Source: Bradyrhizobium sp. ISRA464 (GTDB lineage: Bacteria > Pseudomonadota > Alphaproteobacteria > Rhizobiales > Xanthobacteraceae). From it: a stretch of DNA of 64,000 nt. A program made the translations under genes and the position numbers. Under the pieces are notes generated by a model. It ran no database searches. It was not told where the DNA came from and was given only the letters and a program-made list of their open reading frames with translations. The stretch spans positions 3,906,001-3,970,000 of the forward strand of contig NZ_CP094526.1 of the NCBI RefSeq assembly GCF_029910095.1, read 5' to 3'. Shown here piece after piece: positions 16,646-28,106 of the stretch. Position 1 is the stretch's first letter. Each line of letters opens with the position of its first letter.

Positions 16646-19600
16646 ATGTCGAATGCCGGATTCGTTCATCTTCACGTCCATTCGGCCTATTCGCTGCTGA
16701 AGGGCGCGATCAAGATCGCCAAGCTCGGCGAGCTTGCGAAGGCTGATCGCCAGCCGGCGCTGGCGCTCACCGACACCGACAACATGTTCGGGGCGCTGGA
16801 ATTCTCCGACAAGATGGCGGGCTACGGCATCCAGCCGATCGTGGGCTGCGAGCTCGCGGTGGATTTCGGCGACGTCGATCCCACTGCACGCAGCGTGCTG
16901 GCGGCGGGGCCCGCGCGAATCGTCCTGCTCGCGGCGCGTGAGCGCAGCTATCGCAGCCTGATGCGGCTGAACTCGCGGGCGTTTCTGGAGACGCCCGTCA
17001 ACCAGACCCCGCACATCAAGTTCGACTGGCTCGCGGACGATGCCGAAGACCTGATTGCGCTGACCGGCGGCCCTGACGGGCCGATTGCGCTCGCGCTCGG
17101 CGCCGACCAGGCGGCGTTGGCGGCCACCCGCTGCGACCGTTTGGCCGGCCTGTTTGGCGACCGGCTCTATGTCGAGTTGCAGCGCCACGGCGTGGACAGG
17201 GAGCGCCGGACGGAGGGCGGCCTGATCGATCTCGCTTATGCCAAGGGCCTGCCGCTGGTCGCGACCAACGAGCCGTATTTCGCCACCACCGACGACTACG
17301 AATCGCATGATGCGCTGCTGTGCATCGCCGGCGGTCATCTGATCGCCGAGACCGATCGCGTGCAGCTCACCCCCGATCACCGCTTCAAGACCCGTGCGGA
17401 GATGGCGGTGCTGTTCGCCGACATTCCGGAAGCGCTGGCGTCGACAATGGAGATCGCCGAGCGCTGCTCGTTCCGGCCGAAGACGCGCAAGCCGATTCTG
17501 CCGTTCTTCACCGTCGGTGCCGCGCAGAGTTCCGATGCCGCCGCCGACGAGGCGGCCGAGCTGAAGCGGCAGGCGGAGGAGGGGCTTGTAAAGCGCCTGA
17601 AGGTGCACGGTCTGTCGCCGGGGATGACGGAGGAGGACTACAACAAGCGGCTCGCTTTCGAGCTCGACGTCATCACCCGCATGAAATACGCGGGCTACTT
17701 CCTGATCGTGTCCGACTTCATCAAATGGGCCAAGGCTCAGGGCATCCCGGTCGGACCCGGCCGCGGCTCCGGTGCAGGCTCGCTGGTTGCGTGGGTGCTC
17801 ACCATCACCGACCTCGATCCGATGCGCTTCGCGCTTCTGTTCGAGCGCTTCCTCAATCCCGAGCGCGTCTCGATGCCGGACTTCGACATCGACTTCTGCC
17901 AGGACCGCCGCGGTGAGGTGATTCAGTATGTGCAGGAGCGCTACGGCCGCGATCAGGTGGCGCAGATCATCACCTTCGGTACGCTGCAGGCGCGCGGCGT
18001 CCTGCGCGACGTCGGGCGCGTGCTGCAGATGCCCTACGGTCAGGTCGACAAGCTGACCAAGCTGGTGCCGCAGAATCCCGCAGCTCCAGTCACGCTGGCG
18101 CAGGCGATCGAAGGCGAGCCCAAGCTGCAGGCGTTCCGCGACGAGGATCCGGTCGTGGCGCGCGCCTTCGACATCGCGCAGCGTCTCGAGGGCCTGACCC
18201 GCCACGCCTCGACTCACGCGGCCGGTATCGTGATCGGCGATCGGCCGCTCAGCGAGCTGGTGCCGCTCTACCGCGATCCGAAATCCGACATGCCGGTCAC
18301 CCAGTTCAACATGAAATGGGTCGAACCGGCGGGGCTGGTGAAATTCGACTTCCTCGGGCTGAAGACGCTGACCGTGCTCGATGTCGCGGTGAAGCTGCTC
18401 AAGCAACGCGACATCCATGTCGATCTTGCGACCCTGCCGATCGACGACGCGGCAAGCTACCAGATGCTGGCGCGGGGCGACGTGGTCGGCGTGTTCCAGG
18501 TGGAAAGCCAGGGCATGCGGCGCGCGCTGATCGACATGCGGCCGGACCGCTTCGAGGACATTATCGCGCTGGTGGCGCTGTACCGTCCGGGTCCGATGGC
18601 GAACATCCCGACCTATTGCGCGCGCAAGCATGGCGACGAGGAGCCGGAATACCTGCATCCGATCCTGGAGCCGATCCTGAAGGAGACGTTCGGCGTCATC
18701 ATCTATCAGGAGCAGGTGATGCAGATCGCGCAGCAGATGGCGGGCTACTCGCTCGGCCAGGCCGACCTGCTGCGCCGCGCGATGGGCAAGAAAATCCGCG
18801 CCGAAATGGACAAGCAGCGCGACGTCTTCGTCGCCGGCGCGACCAAGAACAACGTGCCGAAGGCGCAGGCGGAGACGATCTTCGAGCTGCTCGCCAAGTT
18901 CGCCGACTACGGCTTCAACAAGAGCCACGCGGCGGCCTATGCGCTGGTGTCGTACCACACCGCCTACATGAAGGCGCATTACCCGGTCGAGTTCCTCGCC
19001 GCGTCGATGACGCTCGAACTCAATAACACGGACAAGCTCTCCGAATTTCGTTCCGAGGCGCAGCGCCTCGGCATCAAGGTCGAGGCGCCCAACATCAATC
19101 GCTCCGGTGCGACCTTCGAGGTCGGCGGCAACACGATCTACTACGCGCTCGCCGCGCTGAAGGGCGTCGGCCTGCAGGCGGTCGAGCAGATCGTGGAGGA
19201 GCGCAAGAAGGGCGCGTTCACCTCGCTCGCCGATTTCGCCGCGCGCGTGAGCCCGCGCGCGGTCAACAAGCGCATCATCGAGAGCCTCGCGGCCGCGGGC
19301 GCCTTCGACACGCTCGAACCCAACCGCGCCAGGGTGTTCGCCGGCGCGGACGCGATTCTCGCCGCCTGCCAGCGCGCCCATGAAGCCGCGACGTCGGGAC
19401 AGAACGACATGTTCGGCGGCGCGGCGGATGCGCCGAGCATCATTCTGCCGCAGGTCGAGCCGTGGCTGCCGGCGGACCGGCTGCGCCGCGAATATGATGC
19501 GATCGGATTCTTCCTCTCGGGCCATCCGCTGGACGATTACGCCACCGCCCTGAAGCGGCTTCGCGTGCAGTCCTGGGCGGAGTTCTCGCGCGCGGTCAAA

Positions 19601-20164
19601 ACCGGCGCGACCGCGGGGAAGGTGGCGGCGACGGTGGTGTCGCGCATGGAGCGCCGCACCAAGACCGGCAACAAGATGGGAATCATGGGCCTGTCGGACC
19701 CAACCGGCCATTTCGAGGCGGTGCTGTTCTCCGAGGGGCTCGCGCAATATCGTGACGTGCTCGAGCCGGGCGCGGCGGTGCTGCTGCAGCTTGGCGCCGA
19801 ACTGCAGGGCGAAGATGTGCGGGCCAGGGTGCTGCACGCCGAACCGCTGGATCACGCGGCGGCCAAGACGCAAAAGGGCTTGCGCATCTTCGTCCGCGAC
19901 ACCAAGCCGCTCGACTCGATCGCCCGCCGGCTCAACATGCCGGAAGCCGCTCCGCCCGCCGGCGGCGCCGGAAAGGTGACGGCGGCAAAGCCGGAGCCGG
20001 CACCGCCGCCTGCGGCTGGTGCCGATGGCGACGTCTCGCTGGTGATGATGCTCGACCTCGAAACCGAGGTGGAGATGAAGCTGCCCGGCCGCTACAAGGT
20101 CTCGCCGCAGATCGCCGGAGCGATCAAGGCCGTCGCCGGCGTCGTCGACGTGCAAACGCTGTAA
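16646..20164 (+). CDS. dnaE: DNA polymerase III alpha subunit
   Basis: 1172-residue replicative polymerase. The N-terminal PHP domain starts at [11 protein letters not shown] (residue 8). The palm has the catalytic PDFDIDF at about residues 410-416 and [10 protein letters not shown] just before it. The finger and thumb follow with [10 protein letters not shown] and [14 protein letters not shown], then HhH and OB-fold regions ([10 protein letters not shown]). It works with the beta clamp at the fork. It may be co-transcribed with the upstream SOS peptide, but about 190 nt separate them and no ribosome binding site is strong at the ATG. After the stop comes a nested hairpin (20173-20216) without a T-run. 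Confidence 0.96.
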   Translation: MSNAGFVHLHVHSAYSLLKGAIKIAKLGELAKADRQPALALTDTDNMFGALEFSDKMAGYGIQPIVGCELAVDFGDVDPTARSVLAAGPARIVLLAARERSYRSLMRLNSRAFLETPVNQTPHIKFDWLADDAEDLIALTGGPDGPIALALGADQAALAATRCDRLAGLFGDRLYVELQRHGVDRERRTEGGLIDLAYAKGLPLVATNEPYFATTDDYESHDALLCIAGGHLIAETDRVQLTPDHRFKTRAEMAVLFADIPEALASTMEIAERCSFRPKTRKPILPFFTVGAAQSSDAAADEAAELKRQAEEGLVKRLKVHGLSPGMTEEDYNKRLAFELDVITRMKYAGYFLIVSDFIKWAKAQGIPVGPGRGSGAGSLVAWVLTITDLDPMRFALLFERFLNPERVSMPDFDIDFCQDRRGEVIQYVQERYGRDQVAQIITFGTLQARGVLRDVGRVLQMPYGQVDKLTKLVPQNPAAPVTLAQAIEGEPKLQAFRDEDPVVARAFDIAQRLEGLTRHASTHAAGIVIGDRPLSELVPLYRDPKSDMPVTQFNMKWVEPAGLVKFDFLGLKTLTVLDVAVKLLKQRDIHVDLATLPIDDAASYQMLARGDVVGVFQVESQGMRRALIDMRPDRFEDIIALVALYRPGPMANIPTYCARKHGDEEPEYLHPILEPILKETFGVIIYQEQVMQIAQQMAGYSLGQADLLRRAMGKKIRAEMDKQRDVFVAGATKNNVPKAQAETIFELLAKFADYGFNKSHAAAYALVSYHTAYMKAHYPVEFLAASMTLELNNTDKLSEFRSEAQRLGIKVEAPNINRSGATFEVGGNTIYYALAALKGVGLQAVEQIVEERKKGAFTSLADFAARVSPRAVNKRIIESLAAAGAFDTLEPNRARVFAGADAILAACQRAHEAATSGQNDMFGGAADAPSIILPQVEPWLPADRLRREYDAIGFFLSGHPLDDYATALKRLRVQSWAEFSRAVKTGATAGKVAATVVSRMERRTKTGNKMGIMGLSDPTGHFEAVLFSEGLAQYRDVLEPGAAVLLQLGAELQGEDVRARVLHAEPLDHAAAKTQKGLRIFVRDTKPLDSIARRLNMPEAAPPAGGAGKVTAAKPEPAPPPAAGADGDVSLVMMLDLETEVEMKLPGRYKVSPQIAGAIKAVAGVVDVQTL

Positions 20165-20243
20165 AAAGGATCCCGGACCGGTCGAATAGGGGCCTTTTTG
20201 GCCGAATCCGGTCCTTCGGGGCGGCTTGGCCGGGCATATTTCC

Positions 20244-20276
20244 TTGCTTCTGGCGCAAATCGCGCTATATAGCGCG
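20244..20276 (+). promoter_or_regulatory. probable rpsB promoter with palindromic -10 region
   Basis: TTGCTT (20244-20249), 17-nt spacer, ATATAG (20267-20272). The -10 lies in a perfect 16-bp palindrome CGCGCTATATAGCGCG (20261-20276). The transcript would have a leader of about 100 nt before rpsB. Confidence 0.55.
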
Positions 20277-20382
20277 CCATCTCACACGGAAACATGGCTC
20301 TCAAGGCCGTCCGGTGGCAACCGGGCCAATCAGGCGCGTTTGCTCACACGTTTCCGGAGGAACCAACCGGAGAATTAGACCT

Positions 20383-21378
20383 ATGGCGCTGCCCGAATTC
20401 AATATGCGTCAGCTCTTGGAAGCTGGCGTTCACTTTGGCCACCAGTCTCACCGCTGGAACCCGAAGATGGCCGACTACATCTTCGGCGCCCGCAACAACA
20501 TCCACATCATCGATCTCGCGCAGACCGTGCCGATGCTGCATCGCGCGCTTCAGGCGGTGAGCGACACGGTCGCCAAGGGCGGCCGCATCCTGTTCGTCGG
20601 CACCAAGCGCCAGGCTCAGGACGGCGTCGCCGATGCGGCGAAGCGTTCGGCGCAGTACTTCGTCAATTCGCGCTGGCTCGGTGGCACGCTCACCAACTGG
20701 AAGACGATCTCCGCCTCGATCAAGCGGCTGCGTCACCTCGATGAGGTGCTGTCGTCAGGCGAAGCCAACTCCTACACCAAGAAGGAGCGGCTGACGCTGC
20801 AGCGCGAGCGCGACAAGCTCGACCGTTCGCTCGGCGGCATCAAGGACATGGGCGGTCTGCCCGACATGATCTTTGTGATCGACACCAACAAGGAAGACAT
20901 CGCGATCCAGGAGGCGCAGCGGCTCAACATCCCGGTCGCCGCGATCGTCGACACCAATTCCGACCCAAAGGGCATCACCTATGTGGTGCCGGGCAATGAT
21001 GACGCGGGTCGCGCCATCTCGCTGTACTGCGACCTCGTCGCGCGTGCTGCCATCGACGGCATCTCGCGTGCGCAGGGCGATTCCGGGATCGATATCGGAG
21101 CGTCGGCCGAGCCGGTGCGGGAAGAGCTGCCGTCGGCAGCGGCCCCCGCAGGCTTCCAGGGCCTTGCTGGTCCGCGTGGCACCGCCGACAATCTCAAGAA
21201 GCTCACCGGCGTGTCCGGTGCGATCGAGAAGAAGCTCAACGACCTCGGCATCTTCCATTACTGGCAGCTTGCCGAGCTCGATCCCGGCACCGCACACAAG
21301 ATCGGCGAAGAGGTCGGTCTTCCGAGCCGTGCCGACGCCTGGGTTGCCCAGGCCAAGGCGCTCGCCGAAGCGGAATAA
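20383..21378 (+). CDS. rpsB: 30S ribosomal protein S2, with C-terminal helix-hairpin-helix extension
   Basis: 331 residues against about 240 in E. coli. Residues 1-235 are standard S2 ([30 protein letters not shown]). After a linker, residues 265-331 ([20 protein letters not shown], then WQLAEL) form a helix-hairpin-helix domain found in alphaproteobacterial S2. It binds the 30S platform and is needed for S1 recruitment; the role of the extension is not known from this sequence. The start at 20383 has GGAG about 11 nt upstream. Confidence 0.96.
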   Translation: MALPEFNMRQLLEAGVHFGHQSHRWNPKMADYIFGARNNIHIIDLAQTVPMLHRALQAVSDTVAKGGRILFVGTKRQAQDGVADAAKRSAQYFVNSRWLGGTLTNWKTISASIKRLRHLDEVLSSGEANSYTKKERLTLQRERDKLDRSLGGIKDMGGLPDMIFVIDTNKEDIAIQEAQRLNIPVAAIVDTNSDPKGITYVVPGNDDAGRAISLYCDLVARAAIDGISRAQGDSGIDIGASAEPVREELPSAAAPAGFQGLAGPRGTADNLKKLTGVSGAIEKKLNDLGIFHYWQLAELDPGTAHKIGEEVGLPSRADAWVAQAKALAEAE

Positions 21379-21390
21379 CGGTTACGCGGC

Positions 21391-21413
21391 GCGGCCGGGC
21401 TGGTCCCGGCCGC
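21391..21413 (+). terminator. rpsB-tsf intergenic hairpin, possible attenuator
   Basis: A perfect 9-bp GC stem GCGGCCGGG/CCCGGCCGC with a 5-nt loop, 13 nt after the rpsB stop, without a T-run. It probably stabilises or partly terminates the transcript between rpsB and tsf. Confidence 0.45.
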
Positions 21414-21504
21414 AGCCTGTACTCCACGAACAACGATTTTCCTGTCGCTGACGGCGGCGCCACCGGGCGCCGCGGTTTCTCTACAGGCAAGAAGGACATT
21501 GAAC

Positions 21505-22428
21505 ATGGCAACGATCACAGCAGCGATGGTCAAGGATCTCCGCGAATCGACCGGCGCGGGCATGATGGATTGCAAGGCGGCGCTGACCGAGACCGGCGGC
21601 GACATGCAGGCTGCGCAGGATTGGCTGCGCAAGAAGGGTCTGTCCAAGGCCGCCAAGAAGGCCGGTCGCGTCGCGGCAGAAGGTCTGATCGGTGCGCTGA
21701 CGTCGGGCACCAAGGGCGTGCTGGTCGAGGTCAATTCGGAGACCGACTTCGTTGCGCGCAACGAGCAGTTCCAGGGCCTCGTGAAGATGATCGCGCAGGT
21801 CGCGCTCCACAACGGCGCCGAGGTCGATACGATCAAGGCCGCCAAGGTTGGCGATGTCACCGTCGAGACCGCGATCTCGGACGCGATCGCGACCATCGGC
21901 GAGAACATGACGCTGCGTCGCGCCGCTTCGCTCGAGGTGAGCAAGGGCGTGGTGTCGAGCTACGTCCACAACGCCGTCGTCGATGGCGCCGGCAAGATCG
22001 GCGTGATCGTGGCGCTCGAGTCTGCCGGCAAGGCCGACGAGCTCGCGGTGCTCGGCCGCCAGCTCGCCATGCATGTGGCGGCGGCCAAGCCGCTGGCGCT
22101 GGATGCGGCCGGGCTCGATCCGGAGACCGTCAAGCGCGAGAAGGACGTGCTGGCCGACAAGTACCGCCAGCAGGGCAAGCCAGAGAACGTCATCGAGAAG
22201 ATCGTCGATTCCGGCCTGAAGACCTACTACAAGGAAGTCTGCCTGTTGGATCAGGCCTTTATCCACGACAGCGGCAAGTCCGTTGCCCAGGCGGTCAAGG
22301 AAGCTGAGGGTAAGGTTGGCGCGCCGGTCAAAATCACCGGCTTTGTGAACTATGCTCTCGGCGAGGGAATCGAGAAGCAGGAAAGCGATTTCGCTGCCGA
22401 AGTCGCGGCCGCCAGCGGCAAGAAGTAA
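21505..22428 (+). CDS. tsf: elongation factor Ts
   Basis: 307 residues; the nucleotide exchange factor that recycles EF-Tu-GDP. The N-terminal UBA-like domain carries [16 protein letters not shown], followed by the core with [12 protein letters not shown] and FIHDSGKSV near the end. The start at 21505 has AAGGA upstream. It follows rpsB as usual. Confidence 0.97.
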   Translation: MATITAAMVKDLRESTGAGMMDCKAALTETGGDMQAAQDWLRKKGLSKAAKKAGRVAAEGLIGALTSGTKGVLVEVNSETDFVARNEQFQGLVKMIAQVALHNGAEVDTIKAAKVGDVTVETAISDAIATIGENMTLRRAASLEVSKGVVSSYVHNAVVDGAGKIGVIVALESAGKADELAVLGRQLAMHVAAAKPLALDAAGLDPETVKREKDVLADKYRQQGKPENVIEKIVDSGLKTYYKEVCLLDQAFIHDSGKSVAQAVKEAEGKVGAPVKITGFVNYALGEGIEKQESDFAAEVAAASGKK

Positions 22429-22495
22429 CCGCTGACATCAGGCTTCCGGTGTGTGCCGGAAGCCCACCTGCGCGGGACAAGGAAGCGATCGCATC

Positions 22496-23212
22496 ATGGC
22501 TGAGCCGGTCTATCGTCGCGTGGTGGTCAAGCTGTCCGGCGAATACCTGGCCGGTTCTCACGCCTTCGGTATCGATCAGCCGACCGTCGATCGTGTCGCC
22601 GACGACCTGATCGCGGCGCGCCAGCTCGGGGTCGAGGTCGCGGTGGTAATCGGCGGCGGCAACATCGTCCGCGGCGTGGAGGTCTCCTCACGCGGCGTGT
22701 CCCGGCCGACGGGCGATACCATGGGCATGCTCGCCACGATGATGAACTGCCTCGCGCTGGAGGCTGCCATCGAGCGCAAGGGTACCCCGGCGCGGACGCT
22801 GTCGGCGTTCGTGATGCCGGAGATTTCAGAGCTGTTCACCCGCAGTGCAGCGCACAAATACCTCTCCGAGGGACGGATCGTCCTGCTCGGTGGTGGAACC
22901 GGCAATCCGTTCTTCACAACCGATACAACCGCCGTGCTGAGGGCGGCCGAGATCGGCGCGCAGGCGGTGCTCAAGGCCACCAATGTCGACGGCGTCTACA
23001 GCGCCGATCCGAAGAAGGATCCCAAAGCCAAGCGCTTCGACCGCCTGACCCATTCGCAGGCGATCGAGGGCGGTTACAAGGTCATGGACGCGACCGCTTT
23101 CGCGCTTGCCCGCGAGACGTCGCTGCCTATCATCGTGTTCTCGATTGCAGAGCCCGGTTCGATCGGTGCGATTCTGCGCGGTACCGGACACGGCACGGTC
23201 GTCGCCGGCTGA
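22496..23212 (+). CDS. pyrH: UMP kinase
   Basis: 238-residue amino-acid-kinase-fold enzyme making UDP from UMP, the first step to CTP. Visible motifs are [11 protein letters not shown] at the N-terminus, VIGGGNI for phosphate binding, [14 protein letters not shown] and [20 protein letters not shown] lies about 11 nt before the ATG at 22496. Part of the rpsB-tsf-pyrH-frr run. Confidence 0.96.
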   Translation: MAEPVYRRVVVKLSGEYLAGSHAFGIDQPTVDRVADDLIAARQLGVEVAVVIGGGNIVRGVEVSSRGVSRPTGDTMGMLATMMNCLALEAAIERKGTPARTLSAFVMPEISELFTRSAAHKYLSEGRIVLLGGGTGNPFFTTDTTAVLRAAEIGAQAVLKATNVDGVYSADPKKDPKAKRFDRLTHSQAIEGGYKVMDATAFALARETSLPIIVFSIAEPGSIGAILRGTGHGTVVAG

Positions 23213-23263
23213 TTGCAGCGCCTCTTGGCGTCGACAACGGGTTTCTTGAGAAGGGAGAACGTC

Positions 23264-23827
23264 ATGGCCGCACCAGGTTTTGACATCAACGAAGTGAAGC
23301 GCCGTATGCAGGGCGCCACGCAGTCGCTCAAGCACGAGCTCGGCGGTCTGCGCACCGGTCGGGCCGCGGCCTCCATGCTGGAGCCGGTCCAGGTCGAGGC
23401 GTATGGCTCGCATATGCCGCTAAACCAGGTTGCGACCATCAGCGTGCCCGAGCCGCGTCTGCTCTCGGTGCAGGTCTGGGACAAGTCGATGGTGAAGGCG
23501 GTGGAGAAGGCGATCGTCGATTCCAACCTCGGCCTGTCGCCGGCGACCGAAGGGCAGGTGCTGCGGCTGCGGATTCCCGAACTCAACGCGGAGCGCCGCA
23601 AGGAGCTCGTCAAGGTCGCGCACAAATACGCTGAGCAGGCGAAGGTTGCCGTGCGCCACGTGCGCCGCGACGGTCTCGATATCATCAAGAAGCTCGAGAA
23701 GAATCACGAGATCTCCGAGGACGATCAGGAGCGTCTGTCGAACGAAGTGCAGAAGGCGACCGACGGCGTGATCGCCGAGATCGATCAGCTGCTTGCCGCC
23801 AAGGAGAAGGAAATCCTGACGGTCTGA
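23264..23827 (+). CDS. frr: ribosome recycling factor
   Basis: 187 residues. It splits the post-termination ribosome together with EF-G. The family motif [14 protein letters not shown] is at residues 27-40 and the C-terminal helix has HVRRDGLD and [16 protein letters not shown] precedes the ATG at 23264, so the upstream in-frame start at 23213 is rejected. Confidence 0.96.
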   Translation: MAAPGFDINEVKRRMQGATQSLKHELGGLRTGRAAASMLEPVQVEAYGSHMPLNQVATISVPEPRLLSVQVWDKSMVKAVEKAIVDSNLGLSPATEGQVLRLRIPELNAERRKELVKVAHKYAEQAKVAVRHVRRDGLDIIKKLEKNHEISEDDQERLSNEVQKATDGVIAEIDQLLAAKEKEILTV

Positions 23828-23904
23828 CGCGATCCTTGATTTGACGCGTTGGCTTCATGCGAGCTGGCATCCATTTCGCCTGAAGACGCTACGGAAAACA
23901 GCCG

Positions 23905-24663
23905 ATGTCCAAAGCCGCCGCCCCAGCAACTGAGATACCGGATCGCGCCGGCGGTCCGTTGCATGTGGCTGTTATCATGGATGGCAACGGGCGCTGGGCC
24001 GCCGCGCGCGGCCTGCCGCGGGCCGAGGGCCATCGTCGCGGCGTCGAGGCGCTCCGCCGCGTCGTCCGTGCGGCGCATGAACTCGGCATCCTCTATTTGA
24101 CGATCTTCTCGTTCAGCTCGGAGAACTGGTCGCGGCCCGCGACCGAGATCGGGGATTTGTTTGGCCTGTTGCGCCGTTTCATTCGCAACGATCTGGCGAC
24201 GCTGCATCGCGACGGGGTGAGGGTGCGCGTGATCGGCGAGCGTGACGGGCTCGAACCCGACATCTGCGCACTGCTCAACGAGGCCGAGGATCTGACCAGG
24301 GCCAACACCAAGCTCAACCTCGTCGTCGCCTTCAACTACGGCTCGCGCGCGGAGATCGCATCGGCCGCGCGGCGCCTGGCGCGCGAGGTCGCCGAGGGCA
24401 GGCGCGACGCCGACTCGATCGATGCCGACACGCTCGGCAAATATCTCGATGCACCTGATATTCCCGATCCCGATCTGATCATCCGCACCAGCGGCGAGCA
24501 ACGCCTGTCGAATTTCCTGATGTGGCAGGCCGCCTACAGCGAACTCGTGTTCGTGCCGATTCACTGGCCGGATTTCGACAAGGCGGCGCTCGAGAGCGCG
24601 ATCGCGGAGTATGGCAGACGCGAGCGCCGGTTCGGCGGCCTCGCTGCGAAAACCGGCTCGTGA
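23905..24663 (+). CDS. uppS: undecaprenyl diphosphate synthase (isoprenyl transferase)
   Basis: 252 residues. It builds the C55 lipid carrier for peptidoglycan and O-antigen from farnesyl-PP and isopentenyl-PP. The catalytic motif is MDGNGRWA, with FSFSSENW and [16 protein letters not shown] also present. The stop overlaps the GTG start of cdsA by four bases (GTGA). Confidence 0.96.
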   Translation: MSKAAAPATEIPDRAGGPLHVAVIMDGNGRWAAARGLPRAEGHRRGVEALRRVVRAAHELGILYLTIFSFSSENWSRPATEIGDLFGLLRRFIRNDLATLHRDGVRVRVIGERDGLEPDICALLNEAEDLTRANTKLNLVVAFNYGSRAEIASAARRLAREVAEGRRDADSIDADTLGKYLDAPDIPDPDLIIRTSGEQRLSNFLMWQAAYSELVFVPIHWPDFDKAALESAIAEYGRRERRFGGLAAKTGS

Positions 24664-25508
24664 CTGAGGACGAAGCCGTGCCGGCGGCGCCAAGCGAGCA
24701 GGGGTCGCGCAATCTGGTGATGCGCGTGGTTGCGGCTTTGGTGCTGGCGCCGGTCGCAATCGCATTAGCCTATGCCGGCGGCATCGCGTGGTCCCTGCTG
24801 GTGACGGTGGCGGCGATCGGGCTGTTCGTGGAATGGCTGATGGTCACGGGCCTTGCGCGCAAGTTTCGTGTCGTGGCGCCGGGCGTCGTCGTTCTCCTCC
24901 TCGTCGGTCTTTGTCTGATGGTGGGCCGGAGCGAGGCGGCGTTGGTCGTTCTCGTCGTCGGCGCCGTCGCGCTCGCGCTGATACCAGGCGTGCGACGCCA
25001 CTGGGCGACCGCAGGCCTTATCTATGCGGGGGCCGCCGAGATCGCAGCGATCCTGGTGCGCCTCGATCCGGCCAAGGGCTTTGCCGCGCTGATGTTCGTG
25101 CTGCTGGTGGTCTGGGTCACCGACATCGGGGGTTATTTTGCCGGCCGCAGCATCGGAGGGCCAAAGCTCTGGGTGCGGGTCAGCCCGAAGAAGACTTGGG
25201 CCGGTGCGATCGGCGGCTTTGTGGCAAGCCTGCTTGTCGCTGCCGGTTTCGCCGCCTTCGAGATCGGCACCACCGGGCCGCTGCTGGTGCTCGGCGCCGC
25301 GCTGTCGGTGGTTTCACAACTCGGTGATCTCTTTGAATCGGCGGTGAAACGGCGGTTCGGAGTGAAGGATTCGAGCCACATTATTCCCGGCCATGGCGGC
25401 CTTCTGGACCGCCTGGACGGATTTGTCGCAGCCGTCATTGTGGCGGCAATTTTCGGCTTTCTTCGCGGCGGTGCAGATGGCGTCGGACGCGGTCTTATGG
25501 TTTGGTGA
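24660..25508 (+). CDS. cdsA: phosphatidate cytidylyltransferase
   Basis: 282-residue membrane enzyme that makes CDP-diacylglycerol from phosphatidate and CTP. About seven or eight spans; the signature region near the C-terminus has [31 protein letters not shown] and [14 protein letters not shown]. The start is the GTG at 24660 that overlaps the uppS stop. Ends 4 nt before dxr. Confidence 0.93.
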   Translation: MTEDEAVPAAPSEQGSRNLVMRVVAALVLAPVAIALAYAGGIAWSLLVTVAAIGLFVEWLMVTGLARKFRVVAPGVVVLLLVGLCLMVGRSEAALVVLVVGAVALALIPGVRRHWATAGLIYAGAAEIAAILVRLDPAKGFAALMFVLLVVWVTDIGGYFAGRSIGGPKLWVRVSPKKTWAGAIGGFVASLLVAAGFAAFEIGTTGPLLVLGAALSVVSQLGDLFESAVKRRFGVKDSSHIIPGHGGLLDRLDGFVAAVIVAAIFGFLRGGADGVGRGLMVW

Positions 25509-25512
25509 TGAG

Positions 25513-26736
25513 ATGAGCGCAGTTCCGTTGCGTAACAACAAGGCCGCGGTATCAGCCGTGCGGACCGTGAGCGTTCTGGGTGCCACCGGCTCAATCGGCG
25601 ACAGCACCATGGATCTCCTGCGCGGCGCACGGGACCGTTACCAAGTCGAGGCGCTGACCGCGAACAGCAATGTCCAGGCGCTCGCTAAGCTGGCGAAGGA
25701 ATTCGGCGCGCGCTTTGCCGCGATTGCCGACCCGGCCCGCTTGTCCGAGCTGAAGGGTGCGCTGGCCGGCACACGGATCGAATGCGGGGCCGGGGAGAGC
25801 GCGATCATAGAAGCGGCGGCGCGGCCGGCGGATTGGGTGATGGCGGCGGTCAGCGGCGCAGCCGGGCTGAAGCCCGCGCTCGCGGCGGTCGATCGCGGCG
25901 CGACCGTTGCGCTTGCCAACAAGGAGTGCCTCGTCTGCGCCGGCGATTTCTTCATGGAACGCGCGGCCAGGGCGGGCGCCCGCATCCTACCGGCGGACTC
26001 CGAGCATAATGCGCTGTTCCAGGCGCTCAGCTCCGGCAATCGCGAAGAGCTGGTGCGGGTGATCATCACCGCGTCCGGTGGGCCGTTCCGCACCTGGGCT
26101 CCTGCCGATATCGAGCAGGCGACGCTGGAGCAGGCGCTGAAGCACCCCAATTGGAGCATGGGCCAGAAGATCACCATCGATTCCGCGTCGATGATGAACA
26201 AGGGCCTCGAGGTCATTGAAGCGTCCTATCTGTTCGGACTGACGCCCGACGAGATCGACGTGCTGGTGCATCCGCAATCGATCGTCCACGGCATGGTTGA
26301 ATTCTCGGACCGCTCCGTGGTGGCGCAACTCGGCACGCCCGACATGCGTATCCCGATCGCGCATTGCCTGGGTTGGCCCGACCGTATCGTCGGCCCGTCG
26401 GCGAAGCTCGATCTCGCCAGGATCGGACAGTTGACCTTCGAGACACCGGATTTCGAGCGCTTCCCCGGGCTGCGGCTGGCCTACGAGGCGCTGCGGACCG
26501 GACGGGGCGCGACGACCGTCTTCAACGCTGCCAATGAAGTCGCGGTGGCCGCCTTCATCGCGGGCAAGATCAAGTTCGGCGCGATCGCGCGCCTGGTTGA
26601 GGCGACCATCAATGATTGGATGCGGTCAGGGAATCGGGCACCGCTGGCATCGGCGGATGAGACGATTTCCGTTGACCATACTGCGCGAAATAGAGCTGCC
26701 GCCCTATTGCCTCAAATTGCCCTAAAGGCAACCTAG
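25513..26736 (+). CDS. dxr: 1-deoxy-D-xylulose 5-phosphate reductoisomerase
   Basis: 407 residues; makes MEP from DXP with NADPH in the non-mevalonate pathway. NADPH site [12 protein letters not shown], then [10 protein letters not shown], metal ligands in [12 protein letters not shown], substrate loop [20 protein letters not shown]. The start at 25513 is 4 nt after cdsA; an upstream in-frame ATG lies inside cdsA. Confidence 0.95.
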   Translation: MSAVPLRNNKAAVSAVRTVSVLGATGSIGDSTMDLLRGARDRYQVEALTANSNVQALAKLAKEFGARFAAIADPARLSELKGALAGTRIECGAGESAIIEAAARPADWVMAAVSGAAGLKPALAAVDRGATVALANKECLVCAGDFFMERAARAGARILPADSEHNALFQALSSGNREELVRVIITASGGPFRTWAPADIEQATLEQALKHPNWSMGQKITIDSASMMNKGLEVIEASYLFGLTPDEIDVLVHPQSIVHGMVEFSDRSVVAQLGTPDMRIPIAHCLGWPDRIVGPSAKLDLARIGQLTFETPDFERFPGLRLAYEALRTGRGATTVFNAANEVAVAAFIAGKIKFGAIARLVEATINDWMRSGNRAPLASADETISVDHTARNRAAALLPQIALKAT

Positions 26737-26779
26737 AGGGTTGGGGACGGAGCCTTTGGCTCTTGTCGAGAGGAAACGA

Positions 26780-27931
26780 ATGCCCGAGTTTTTTCTGCAT
26801 AGTTTCAATACGTTGAGCCATGGGCTCGTGGGTTATATCGTTCCCTTCCTGTTCGTCCTGACGATTGTCGTCTTCTTTCACGAGCTGGGCCATTTCCTCG
26901 TTGCGCGCTGGGCGGGCGTGAAGGTGTTGACCTTCTCGCTCGGGTTCGGGCCGGAGCTCGTGGGCTTCAACGACCGGCATGGCACGCGCTGGAAGATTTC
27001 CGCGGTTCCGCTCGGCGGCTACGTGAAATTCTTCGGCGACGACACCGAGGCGTCCACGCCTGCTGCGGCGACGCTTGCCGCGATGACCGCGGAGGAGCGG
27101 CAGGGCAGCTTCCATCACAAGAGTGTCGGACGGCGCGCCGCGATCGTCGCGGCCGGTCCGTTTGCCAATTTCATCCTGGCCATTGCGATCTTCACCTGCC
27201 TGTTCACCTTTTTCGGCAAGCCGAGCACGTCGGCACGGGTCGACAAGGTGGAAGCCAACAGCGCCGCCGCTGCCGCCGGGTTCCAGATCGGTGACATCGT
27301 CACCGCAATCGACGGCACGAAGATCGACAGCTTCTCGGACATGCAGCGCATCGTCAGCATCAATGCCGGCGACGCGCTGACCTTCACGGTCAAGCGGGGC
27401 AATTCAACCGTGCAGCTTCGCGGAACCCCCGAACTGCGCGAGGTGAAGGACCCCTTCGGCAACACCCACCGGATGGGTGTGATGGGCATCACACGGGCGA
27501 CCGCACCTGGCGATGCCGTGACCGAGAAGGTCGATCCCGTGACCGCGCTTGGGCTGGGCATCAAGGAAACCTGGTTCGTGATTGACAGGACCCTGGCCTA
27601 TATCGGCGGTATCTTCACCGGGCGGGAGGCGGCTGATCAGGTCGGCGGGCCGCTCCGAATCGCCCAGATCTCGGGGCAGGTTGCCACCATCGGCGTGGCC
27701 GCCCTGATCCACCTGGCAGCCGTCCTTTCGATCTCCATCGGCCTTCTGAACCTGTTCCCGGTTCCGCTCCTCGATGGCGGGCACCTCTTGTTTTACTCCG
27801 TCGAGGCCGTCCGCGGCCGCCCGCTGTCGGAGCGGGCTCAAGAAATGGGGTTCCGAATCGGGCTGGGTTTGGTGTTGATGCTGATGGTCTTTGCTACCTA
27901 CAACGACATCCTGCATCTGGCCGCGTCCTGA
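26780..27931 (+). CDS. rseP: RIP zinc metalloprotease RseP
   Basis: 383-residue inner membrane site-2 protease. Zinc motif FFHELGHF in the first span (residues 32-39), a periplasmic PDZ domain (about 115-200), and the third zinc ligand in NLFPVPLLDGGH. It cleaves anti-sigma factors or signal peptides within the membrane. GAGAGGAAACG precedes the ATG at 26780. About 175 nt, with only a small CGTTGC/GCAACG hairpin, separate it from bamA. Confidence 0.95.
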   Translation: MPEFFLHSFNTLSHGLVGYIVPFLFVLTIVVFFHELGHFLVARWAGVKVLTFSLGFGPELVGFNDRHGTRWKISAVPLGGYVKFFGDDTEASTPAAATLAAMTAEERQGSFHHKSVGRRAAIVAAGPFANFILAIAIFTCLFTFFGKPSTSARVDKVEANSAAAAAGFQIGDIVTAIDGTKIDSFSDMQRIVSINAGDALTFTVKRGNSTVQLRGTPELREVKDPFGNTHRMGVMGITRATAPGDAVTEKVDPVTALGLGIKETWFVIDRTLAYIGGIFTGREAADQVGGPLRIAQISGQVATIGVAALIHLAAVLSISIGLLNLFPVPLLDGGHLLFYSVEAVRGRPLSERAQEMGFRIGLGLVLMLMVFATYNDILHLAAS

Positions 27932-28106
27932 AGTAGGCTTTTTTGAGGCGTTGCTATTGGGCAACGTCTTGGAACGAAAATGGAAATGCACTGCGGTAGT
28001 AAGTTTGCCCCCATGGCAAAGTTGGCTACAAGCTGGGCGGAAGGTTGGGAATCTGTCGGGGCGTTGGGGAACGACCCGGCATCGGAAGGATAAGGGCGCG
28101 TCGCGC

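Noticed and set aside
16340..20155. Very long open frame on the minus strand across dnaE
   Set aside because: Antisense shadow of high-GC codon use; composition is Arg/His-rich with no domain, and dnaE on the plus strand is certain.
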